Shown here: positions 1 to 4,778 of the stretch, piece after piece
Layout: every line of letters begins with the position of its first letter
Numbering within the stretch: position 1 is the stretch's first letter
Source of the DNA: an uncultured Chloroflexota bacterium
GTDB lineage: Bacteria > Chloroflexota > Dehalococcoidia > UBA3495
Length of the DNA stretch: 5,567 bases
Direction: 5' to 3'
Assembly: GCA_913020235.1 (NCBI GenBank)
Contig: CAJWBT010000173.1
Location: forward strand, 1 to 5,567
The notes under the pieces: generated by a model
Seen by the model: the letters and a program-made list of their open reading frames with translations, nothing else
Told to the model about the DNA's origin: nothing
Database searches by the model: none
Translations under genes and position numbers: made by a program

Positions 1-2
1 CC

Positions 3-218
3 CAGGTGCTGGCCCGAAACATGATGGTGGATGTGGACCACCCCAAGGTGCCCGGTCTGCGGATGCCCAACTGCCCGCTGATGCTGACCGGGAGCCCGCC
101 GACTGTCCGGCGCCATCCGCCGCTGTTGGGCCAGCACAACGAAGAGATCCTCGCCGAGTCGGGCTACACCCCCGACCAGATTGGCGAGCTGCGCAAGAAG
201 AAGGTTATCGCCGGGTGA
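3..218 (+). CDS. CaiB/BaiF (class III) CoA-transferase, C-terminal fragment
   Basis: Only the last 71 or so codons lie in the window; the reading frame is open from base 3 and the gene begins upstream. Class III CoA-transferases move coenzyme A between carboxylic acids in the cytoplasm through a catalytic aspartate, which lies in the missing N-terminal part. What is visible is the family's closing signature. An ARNMMVDVDHP stretch is followed by a short strand, a P-x-x-RRHPPLLGQHNEEIL motif (the usual P-x-LG-x-H-x-x-E-x-L) and a final helix ending in LRKKKVIAG. The substrate cannot be read from this part; formyl-, succinyl-, benzylsuccinate-, carnitine- and racemase-type members (alpha-methylacyl-CoA racemase) all share this ending. 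The next gene on the same strand starts 100 bases later, so co-transcription is possible but not shown. Family assignment is firm; specificity is unknown. Confidence 0.9.
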   Translation, partial: QVLARNMMVDVDHPKVPGLRMPNCPLMLTGSPPTVRRHPPLLGQHNEEILAESGYTPDQIGELRKKKVIAG

Positions 219-306
219 GCCGTCCCATGCGGCGGCCCCCCACGTGAACCGGGGTGACCTTTACCGCGTCCCGGTTCAATACCCATGGAACGCCGGACCA
301 CGGAAA

Positions 307-312
307 AAGGAG
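307..312 (+). promoter_or_regulatory. Ribosome binding site AAGGAG deciding a TTG start
   Basis: AAGGAG sits six bases before the TTG at 319 and is the only good Shine-Dalgarno match upstream of the phosphoesterase. The in-frame GTG at 244 has no such site, and the ATG at 285 is in another frame. The choice of start for the next gene rests on this. Confidence 0.7.
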
Positions 313-318
313 TTTGGC

Positions 319-1065
319 TTGCCTCCCAAGAAGAAGATAAGGTTGATCCACACCTCGGACACTCATCTGGGGGACCACCTGGGTCACCCCGTGGCCGAGG
401 AGGCCTTCCAGGCCGTGGTGGAAGCCGTGCCCGCCCTGGGTGGCGACATACTGCTGCTCGTCGGTGACGTTTTTGACAATCACCGGGTATCCGACGAAGT
501 GCTTGAGTTCTTCCTGGAGCACGTGAGCCGCCTGGACATTCCGGCGGTAATCCTGCCGGGGAACCACGACCTGTACGACCACGAATCGATCTACCTGCGG
601 CAGCCTTTCCAGGACAAGCCACCAAACCTCCACATTTTCACCCAGCCGGAGGGACAGATCTTGTCTTTCCCTGAGCTGACGTTGGACCTGTGGGGCCGCG
701 CCATGCTCTTACACGCGCCGGAGTTTCACCCCCTTGAGGGAATGCCGCCCAACGCCAATGGCCGCTGGCTGGTGGCCCTGGCCCACGGCCATTTCCACGA
801 AGACCACGAGGTGGACCAGCGCTCTTCTCCGATTTACCCGGAGGACGTGGAAGGAGCGACCTGCGACTACCTGGCTTTGGGCCATTGGGACCGGTACGTG
901 GACCTTTCTCTTGGAGGGGTCAAGGCAGCCTATTCAGGCACGCCCCTCGGGCCTTCCCCGAGCAATCCGGTAAGGGCGGTCAACGTGGTGGAGATGGACC
1001 CGGAAGCCGGCATCCAGTTCAGGCAGGTATCCCTGGCGGGCTGGGCCGGGAAGAAACTGCCCTAA
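319..1065 (+). CDS. Mre11/SbcD-like calcineurin-type metallophosphoesterase, short stand-alone form
   Basis: The predicted protein has 248 residues and a di-metal phosphoesterase core close to the SbcD/YhaO/Mre11 group, whose members cut DNA ends. Visible motifs are DTH (D14, H16), GDVFD (D50, D53), GNHD (81-84), a histidine cluster AHGHFH (155-160) that supplies the motif IV histidine, and LGHWDRY (187-193). The last motif is normally GHxH; here the second histidine is Asp191. A YSGTPLG strand follows, as in SbcD. The frame stays open further upstream to 181, but the family homology starts at KIRLIHTSDTHLG. The TTG at 319 has an AAGGAG six bases away, so I place the start there. SbcD proteins are usually near 400 residues with a capping domain, which is missing here, and no SbcC-type ATPase follows. 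A nuclease role is therefore only one option; a general phosphodiesterase is equally possible. It ends 54 bases from the convergent SDR gene. Confidence 0.88.
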   Translation: MPPKKKIRLIHTSDTHLGDHLGHPVAEEAFQAVVEAVPALGGDILLLVGDVFDNHRVSDEVLEFFLEHVSRLDIPAVILPGNHDLYDHESIYLRQPFQDKPPNLHIFTQPEGQILSFPELTLDLWGRAMLLHAPEFHPLEGMPPNANGRWLVALAHGHFHEDHEVDQRSSPIYPEDVEGATCDYLALGHWDRYVDLSLGGVKAAYSGTPLGPSPSNPVRAVNVVEMDPEAGIQFRQVSLAGWAGKKLP

Positions 1066-1119
1066 CAGGCCCCATCGTGGCGGTCCGGCCCGTAATCTCA
1101 TGCCGGGGCCGAGACGCAC

Positions 1120-1890
1120 CTACTTGGCCGCGTACCCGCCGTCCACGGTCAGCACCGCTCCGGTGACGTAGTCCGACGCGGCGCTGGCCAGGAAGACGGC
1201 CGCTCCCTGTAGCTCCTCCGGGCGGCCCCAGCGCCCGGTGGGGATGCGCCGGCTGATCAGGTTGTACCGATCCGGGTCCTGGGCCGGAATGCTTTCGGTC
1301 AACCCCGTTACGAACCAGCCGGGCAGGATGGCGTTGACCTGGATGTTGTCTCCGGCCCAGGCCACCGCCAGGCTCTTGGTGAGTTGCACCACGCCTCCCT
1401 TGCTGGCCGCGTAGGGCGATACCCAGTCGCTTCCGAAAAGGGAGAACATGGAGCCGATGTTGATTATCTTGCCCCCGCCCTGCGCTTTCATGTGGGGGTA
1501 GACTGCTTTCGAGGCCAGGAAGACTGACCGCAGGTTCACGTCCAAAACCCGGTCCCACTCGGCAACGGAGATGTCCTGGGGTTGCTTCCGCACGGCGATT
1601 CCGGCGTTGTTGACCAGGATGTCGACCCGCCCGAAGCTCTCGACAGCCTCCGCCACCATCCGTTCGATGTCCCCCTCTTCCGCGACGTCCACCGACAGTC
1701 CCCTGGCTTGCACCCCCAAAGCCTGAATACTGGGCAACGCCTGGGCCGTCTTGCCGGCGTCGCGGGCGGCCACCAGGATGTTCGCTCCGGCCCCGGCCAG
1801 CCCCAGGGCCATACCCAACCCCAGCCCGCCGTTCCCGCCGGTGACGATGGCTACCTTTCCCCCCAGTTCAAACAGCTGGTCTGGTCTCAT
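1120..1890 (-). CDS. SDR-family NAD(P)-dependent oxidoreductase (classical, KduD/gluconate-5-dehydrogenase-like)
   Basis: This complete 256-residue classical short-chain dehydrogenase is a cytoplasmic enzyme that interconverts an alcohol and a ketone with a nicotinamide cofactor. The Rossmann motif TGGNGGLG spans residues 17-24. NNAG is at 94-97, the active-site Asn at 119, Ser at 147, and Tyr160-x3-Lys164 in YAASK, so the N-S-Y-K tetrad is intact. PG at 190-191 and the closing VTGAVLTVDGG are also typical. Arg43 just after the second strand (AARD) hints at NADP over NAD, which is inference. The overall pattern resembles the 2-deoxy-gluconate 3-dehydrogenase and gluconate 5-dehydrogenase branch, but that branch includes many enzymes of unknown substrate. 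The ATG start has AAGAGG five bases upstream. It is transcribed away from the exporter gene, with which it shares a 344-base palindrome-rich region. Confidence 0.95.
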   Translation of the reverse strand: MRPDQLFELGGKVAIVTGGNGGLGLGMALGLAGAGANILVAARDAGKTAQALPSIQALGVQARGLSVDVAEEGDIERMVAEAVESFGRVDILVNNAGIAVRKQPQDISVAEWDRVLDVNLRSVFLASKAVYPHMKAQGGGKIINIGSMFSLFGSDWVSPYAASKGGVVQLTKSLAVAWAGDNIQVNAILPGWFVTGLTESIPAQDPDRYNLISRRIPTGRWGRPEELQGAAVFLASAASDYVTGAVLTVDGGYAAK

Positions 1891-1895
1891 CTGAT

Positions 1896-1901
1896 CCTCT
1901 T
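1896..1901 (-). promoter_or_regulatory. Ribosome binding site of the SDR gene
   Basis: On the minus strand AAGAGG stands five bases before the ATG whose first base is 1890. It supports the chosen start, which also gives the usual short SDR N-terminus ahead of the GKVAIVTGG strand. Confidence 0.6.
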
Positions 1902-2015
1902 CGGGCGGTCCCTTTCGGGCCTAGCCCGCGCAGCTTTACCCGTCTCCGTTGAAATGGCGGCTTTTTCCAGTTGCTTACCCCAGCTTCGGTTCGTTGGGCA
2001 CCGCCTTGGAGGGCA

Positions 2016-2028
2016 AGGGCCTGGCCCT
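2016..2028. repeat. Inverted repeat AGGGCC-T-GGCCCT
   Basis: This is a perfect six-base dyad around a single T. It is nested inside a wider GGCAA (2012-2016) / TTGCC (2039-2043) pair, so the site could form a cruciform or bind a dimeric protein. Its function is unknown. Confidence 0.5.
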
Positions 2029-2061
2029 CTAAGGGGTGTTGCCATCCCGCTGTCCGAGGGT

Positions 2062-2075
2062 TTCCGGGCCCGGAA
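2062..2075. repeat. 14-base perfect palindrome TTCCGGGCCCGGAA
   Basis: This site is fully self-complementary and lies 18 bases upstream of a TATGCT element, where a -35 box would be expected for the exporter gene. A repressor operator is a reasonable reading, but no regulator gene lies in the window to pair it with. Confidence 0.55.
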
Positions 2076-2090
2076 GGCCCGTGGAATCCA

Positions 2091-2099
2091 TGTTATGCT
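2091..2099 (+). promoter_or_regulatory. Possible extended -10 element TGTTATGCT
   Basis: TGT-TATGCT matches the TGnTATAAT extended -10 pattern at TGn and at four of the six hexamer bases. No good -35 box is found about 17 bases upstream, where the sequence is taken up by the 14-base palindrome. It would start transcription near 2106 and give the exporter a leader of about 130 bases. It rests on consensus matching alone. Confidence 0.25.
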
Positions 2100-2131
2100 A
2101 TGGCGCGCCGGCGAGTTCCGTCCCGGTTCGG

Positions 2132-2149
2132 CGCGTCCGAGGGGACGTG
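2132..2149 (+). repeat. Hairpin in the putative exporter leader
   Basis: CGCGTCC pairs with GGACGTG around a GAGG loop: seven base pairs, one of them a G-U wobble. The flanks CGGTTCGGCG (2124-2133) and CGCCGGAACCG (2159-2169) can pair in a competing longer stem with one bulged base. No T-run follows, so it is not a standard terminator. Confidence 0.4.
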
Positions 2150-2187
2150 GTTCCTCCACGCCGGAACCGCGACCCTCCGAACCGAAG

Positions 2188-2203
2188 CCCGGCGGCCGCC
2201 GGG
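2188..2203. repeat. 16-base perfect palindrome CCCGGCGGCCGCCGGG
   Basis: This is a fully self-complementary GC-only dyad that includes an octamer GCGGCCGC centre. As RNA it folds into a six-pair stem with a GGCC loop, about 30 bases before the preferred exporter start. The repeat GGGAAC GGGAAC overlaps its right end. It may be an operator or a leader hairpin affecting translation. Confidence 0.55.
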
Positions 2204-2234
2204 AACGGGAACACCCACCAAAGATTATAGAGCA

Positions 2235-3755
2235 GTGACACCAGTCCGGCATCTGCAAGAACGGGTGAAGCGGAGTCCCAACTACAAATGGTGGGCGGCC
2301 GGCGCTTTGGCGATGGCCACCGTGGTGGAGGCGTCCCACCTGGGCGCCGTCAATATTGCTCTGCCGACCATAGCCGAAAAGTTCAACAGCGACCTGCCCA
2401 CGGTGCAATGGGTGACGCTGGGCCACCTGTTGGCCATCAGCGGTCTCCTTCTCCCCATGGGCCGGCTTTCCGACATGGTGGGCCGAAAGCGCGTTTTCCT
2501 TTGGGGCCTGCTGGCCCTCAGCCTGGGCTCGGCCCTGTCTGGCGCCGCCCCCAACCTCACCGCCCTGGTCCTGCTTCGGGTTCTCCAGGGGGTGGGGCCG
2601 GCCATGATGATCACCAACCAGATGGCCATCGTGACCTCCCTTTTCCCCGACCGGGAGAGGGGCACGGCCCTGGGTCTCAACATGCTGTCGGTCGGCGTGG
2701 GACTGGTTGCCGGGCCGGCCTTGGGCGGACTGATGGTGAACACCCTGGGCTGGCGGTTCGTCTTCTTTGTCTACGCCCCTTTCGGTTTGCTGTGTGTCCT
2801 TCCGGCCCTGGTTGTTCTGGACGATGGCCGTCTGCGCCAGGGCGTCGCCAGGTTGCGGCGGGGCACCTTCGACTGGCTGGGGGCGGCCCTTTCGGCGATG
2901 GCCCTGTTGGTCTTCCTTCTGGCCATGACCAACGGTCATCGCTTGGGTTGGGCTTCCCCTTTGATCCTGACCGGGCTGGCCGCGTCGGCGGGGTTGCTGG
3001 GCTGTTTCGTGTGGTGGGAGCTGCGTACCCCATCGCCCTTGTTCGACCTGACCTTCTTCAGGGCGCCGCTGTTCTCCATAGGGGTCGCCGGCCGGGGGGT
3101 GTTCTTCCTTGCCGCTGCCTCGCCCCTCTACCTGATGCCATTCTACCTGCAGGGAGTCGCGGGTTACTCCCCCGGCCAGGCGGGGCTCATCATGGCCACC
3201 TTCTCCCTGGCCACCATAGTTGGGGCGCCCGTAGGGGGCAGATTGACGGACCGGTTTGGCTGGAAACCGGTCGCGTTGGGAGGGGCTGCCCTCGCGTCCG
3301 TGGGGCTGCTTCTGCTCTCCCGGATCACCGCCGAAACGCCCCTGCCCCTGGTGGTGCTTCTGCTGGTGGCCCAGAATTGCGGCTACGCGGTTTTTATCGT
3401 CCCGATCAACAGCGCCGTTTTGGGCTCGGTCGAGCGGAGCCGGCACAGCGTGGTAGTCGCCTTCCTTCAACTGCTGCGCAACGCCTCCACCGTTACCGGA
3501 ATAGCCATCGCAACGGTCATAGTTACCGCCGGCATGGCGTCCCGGGGGGTTGAACCGAGCCTCAGTGTGATCTCCGGCGCCGCCGACACCACGGCCGCCC
3601 TGGCTTTCACCCACGGAATGCGCACTGCCTTCCTGGCGATGGGAAGCATGCAGCTTGTCGCCACGGCCTTGCTGGTGTTGGCGGGGCGCTGGTTTGGGGG
3701 GGTCCTTCCGGAGGTCGCCGGAGAGCCGCAGGCAAGACCCAGCCCTTCAGAGTAA
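2235..3755 (+). CDS. MFS transporter, DHA2 (EmrB/QacA) family, 14 membrane segments
   Basis: This is an inner-membrane drug or metabolite:proton antiporter of about 506 residues. Fourteen hydrophobic segments can be counted, from WWAAGALAMATVV (19-31) to the last near the C-terminus. Motif A is GRLSDMVGRKR (76-86), motif B lies around LLRVLQGVG (113-121), and the antiporter motif C is GVGLVAGPALGG (154-165). WRFVFFVYAPFG matches the WRWIFLINVPIG stretch of the family, and a second motif-A-like GGRLTDRFG lies in the C-terminal half. The conserved TM1 aspartate (LDxTIVNVALP) is replaced by His35, with Glu32 one turn earlier. The start is uncertain: GTG 2235, GTG 2265 and ATG 2100 are in frame, and none has a strong ribosome site. 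GTG 2235 gives a normal N-terminus just before TM1. The substrate cannot be read from the sequence. No partner membrane-fusion protein is adjacent, so it may act alone. Confidence 0.92.
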   Translation: MTPVRHLQERVKRSPNYKWWAAGALAMATVVEASHLGAVNIALPTIAEKFNSDLPTVQWVTLGHLLAISGLLLPMGRLSDMVGRKRVFLWGLLALSLGSALSGAAPNLTALVLLRVLQGVGPAMMITNQMAIVTSLFPDRERGTALGLNMLSVGVGLVAGPALGGLMVNTLGWRFVFFVYAPFGLLCVLPALVVLDDGRLRQGVARLRRGTFDWLGAALSAMALLVFLLAMTNGHRLGWASPLILTGLAASAGLLGCFVWWELRTPSPLFDLTFFRAPLFSIGVAGRGVFFLAAASPLYLMPFYLQGVAGYSPGQAGLIMATFSLATIVGAPVGGRLTDRFGWKPVALGGAALASVGLLLLSRITAETPLPLVVLLLVAQNCGYAVFIVPINSAVLGSVERSRHSVVVAFLQLLRNASTVTGIAIATVIVTAGMASRGVEPSLSVISGAADTTAALAFTHGMRTAFLAMGSMQLVATALLVLAGRWFGGVLPEVAGEPQARPSPSE

Positions 3756-3845
3756 GGCGGCTTCGAACCTGTCGCCCTGGGACGCCACCGGCTCCCTGAC
3801 CAGCCCCGTGAGTAGCCGCGCCCCGTGCCCGCTACTGTACAGCCT

Positions 3846-3861
3846 TGTAATTAGCTTTACA
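3846..3861. repeat. TGTAA-N6-TTACA dyad in an AT-rich spot
   Basis: Two five-base half sites are separated by six bases, the spacing used by CRP/FNR-type dimers (TGTGA-N6-TCACA). The palindrome CTGTACAG (3835-3842) lies just upstream. The dyad lies between two converging genes, 91 bases past the exporter stop, which is an odd place for an operator. Confidence 0.35.
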
Positions 3862-3900
3862 TCGGCGAAACTGTGCGACGTTCACTCCCCGCGATCGTCT

Positions 3901-3928
3901 TTCCGGCCTTTCCACGGAAGGGCCGGGA
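3901..3928. terminator. Strong hairpin between convergent genes, possible two-way terminator
   Basis: CCGGCCTTTCC (3903-3913) pairs with GGAAGGGCCGG (3916-3926) with one G-U wobble. The stem can extend by two more pairs outward and has a very tight loop around AC. It lies in the 211-base space between the exporter and hydrolase-fold gene ends, where transcripts from both strands should stop. No T-run follows on either strand, so it does not meet the usual intrinsic-terminator pattern. The rest of this 211-base space shows no gene. Confidence 0.4.
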
Positions 3929-3966
3929 TGGCGGACCGGGTATCGAGCCCGTTACGAGACACCAGA

Positions 3967-4689
3967 CTACCTGACTGCCTGCCCCTTCAGGTGCCGGGTG
4001 AAGAACTCCATGGTCCTCGCCCAAGCGGCTATGGACGCGCCTTTCTGGTAGCGGGGACCCGCCGGGTCCATGAAGGCGTGGCCCGCGCCTGGGTAGGTGA
4101 AGAACTGATGAGGTTTGCCGAGCCGCGTCAATTCGGTGTCGAGCGTGCGCATGTCCGCCTGAGACGGGTTCTCGTCGTCCTCACCGAAATGGAACAGGAT
4201 TGTGCAGCCTATTTCTCCGGCCATCTCCAGCGGTGTCCCGGCGGCATCGCCCCAGGGCACCGTTATGTCGGTCCCGTAGAAGGGGACTGACGCGTCGACT
4301 CGGGGGCTGGCCGTGGCCGCCAACCAGGCGACCCTGCCGCCGATTCCGAAGCCGGTCACCCCTATTCGTTGTTGGCCGATAGAGGCGTGGTTTCGAAGAA
4401 AGTCCATTGTGGCGGCGATGCCGGCGAGTAGGCCGGCGTCGTTTGGGTGCTGTGCCGGTTGGGAACCTTCGGCCTCAATATCTATGACCATCCCGTGGAA
4501 CAGATCGGGGGCCGCGGCGGCGTACCCGTCCTCCGCCAGCCGGTCGGCTGTCCCTTGAATGAATGGGTCGAGGCCCGCCGCATCGGGGACGACCAGGACG
4601 GCAGGGAACGGCCCGGAGCCAGTTGGCAGGCTCAGGTAGAGGTTCATTTCTTGAGAGCCTACCTTGATCTTTTCCCAGGACGATGCCAT
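3967..4689 (-). CDS. Dienelactone-hydrolase-family alpha/beta-hydrolase lacking the nucleophilic Cys
   Basis: This complete 240-residue cytoplasmic protein has the dienelactone hydrolase (carboxymethylenebutenolidase) fold. True enzymes open dienelactone to maleylacetate with a Cys-Asp-His triad in chlorocatechol breakdown. The acid and base are present: Asp172 in GEDDENP and His204 in YPGAGHAF. The nucleophile elbow, normally GxCxGG, reads GFGIGG (113-118), with glycine at 115, codon GGA. The residue matching Glu36 of the Pseudomonas B13 enzyme is Asp36 (PDAAG instead of QEIFG), and the arginine that normally follows the catalytic His motif (Arg206 in that enzyme, from memory) is absent. Length, strand order and the APDLF landmark are otherwise normal, and the frame is clean, so this is not an obvious pseudogene. 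It may be a binding protein or a divergent hydrolase. ATG 4689 has AAAGGGGAGGT eight bases upstream. The peptidase gene lies 89 bases upstream on the same strand, so they may share a transcript. Confidence 0.9.
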   Translation of the reverse strand: MASSWEKIKVGSQEMNLYLSLPTGSGPFPAVLVVPDAAGLDPFIQGTADRLAEDGYAAAAPDLFHGMVIDIEAEGSQPAQHPNDAGLLAGIAATMDFLRNHASIGQQRIGVTGFGIGGRVAWLAATASPRVDASVPFYGTDITVPWGDAAGTPLEMAGEIGCTILFHFGEDDENPSQADMRTLDTELTRLGKPHQFFTYPGAGHAFMDPAGPRYQKGASIAAWARTMEFFTRHLKGQAVR

Positions 4690-4696
4690 GGGTCTG

Positions 4697-4707
4697 ACCT
4701 CCCCTTT
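4697..4707 (-). promoter_or_regulatory. Strong ribosome binding site of the hydrolase-fold gene
   Basis: The minus strand reads AAAGGGGAGGT, and its GGAGG core is eight bases before the ATG. It is the best Shine-Dalgarno match in the window, which argues that the cysteine-less protein is actively translated. Confidence 0.75.
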
Positions 4708-4745
4708 TTCGAAGTGGGAAACTCCCGAAGCGCCGGCCGGCCTCA

Positions 4746-4770
4746 GGGCCCGGACGTTGTCTCCAGGCCC
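4746..4770 (-). repeat. Hairpin just after the peptidase stop
   Basis: GGGCC pairs with GGCCC, then GGA with TCC after one mismatch, around a seven-base loop. It lies eight bases downstream of the peptidase stop codon. The palindrome GCCGGCCGGC (4732-4741) is next to it. There is no T-run, so it could be a weak terminator or an mRNA 3'-end structure between two co-transcribed genes. Confidence 0.3.
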
Positions 4771-4778
4771 GAAGGCTA

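Larger units (their letters stand above)
1891..2234. other. Divergent intergenic region with several palindromes
   Basis: This 344-base stretch separates the divergent SDR and exporter genes and should hold both promoters. I see no convincing gene in it: short open frames here lack ribosome sites and recognisable protein sequence. It does hold an unusual number of dyads: a CGGGC-CTA-GCCCG hairpin (1916-1928), AGGGCCTGGCCCT (2016-2028), a 14-base perfect palindrome (2062-2075), a hairpin (2132-2149) and a 16-base perfect palindrome (2188-2203). The tandem pair GGGAAC-GGGAAC follows at 2201-2212. If the exporter starts at the in-frame ATG at 2100 instead of 2235, the last part of this region would be coding. 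Confidence 0.6.

Noticed and set aside
262..290. tRNA-like GGTTCAATACC before the phosphoesterase
   Set aside because: The T-arm stem does not pair beyond two bases and no acceptor or anticodon arm can be built around it.
181..318. N-terminal extension of the phosphoesterase upstream of the TTG
   Set aside because: The extra residues do not look like the family, overlap the CoA-transferase end, and have no ribosome site; AAGGAG points to the TTG at 319.
1068..1110. GGCCCC/GGGGCC and CCGGC/GCCGG pairings between the phosphoesterase and SDR ends
   Set aside because: Loops are long, the stems are short, and no T-run follows; in sequence this GC-rich it is not enough to call a terminator.
2036..2230. 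A 64-codon plus-strand open frame in the divergent gap
   Set aside because: It begins at a GTG without a properly spaced ribosome site, and its Pro/Arg-rich translation resembles nothing recognisable.
2288..3553. A 421-codon plus-strand frame overlapping the exporter
   Set aside because: It is low-complexity Gly/Pro/Arg sequence in the wrong phase of a clear 14-TM protein.
1887..3614. A 575-codon open frame on the minus strand opposite the exporter
   Set aside because: The translation is Gly, Gln, Pro, Arg and His rich with no recognisable domain and mirrors the exporter's codon pattern; the plus-strand frame has clear MFS motifs. It is a GC-driven shadow.
3756..3780. GGTTCGAA on the minus strand just after the exporter stop
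   Set aside because: The flanking bases do not form a five-pair T stem and there is no matching acceptor end, so it is not a tRNA.
3930..3960. tRNA T-arm-like CGGG-TATCGAG-CCCG near the hydrolase-fold gene end
   Set aside because: The loop is not TTCRA on either strand, and no cloverleaf could be assembled from the flanks; it is a simple short inverted repeat.
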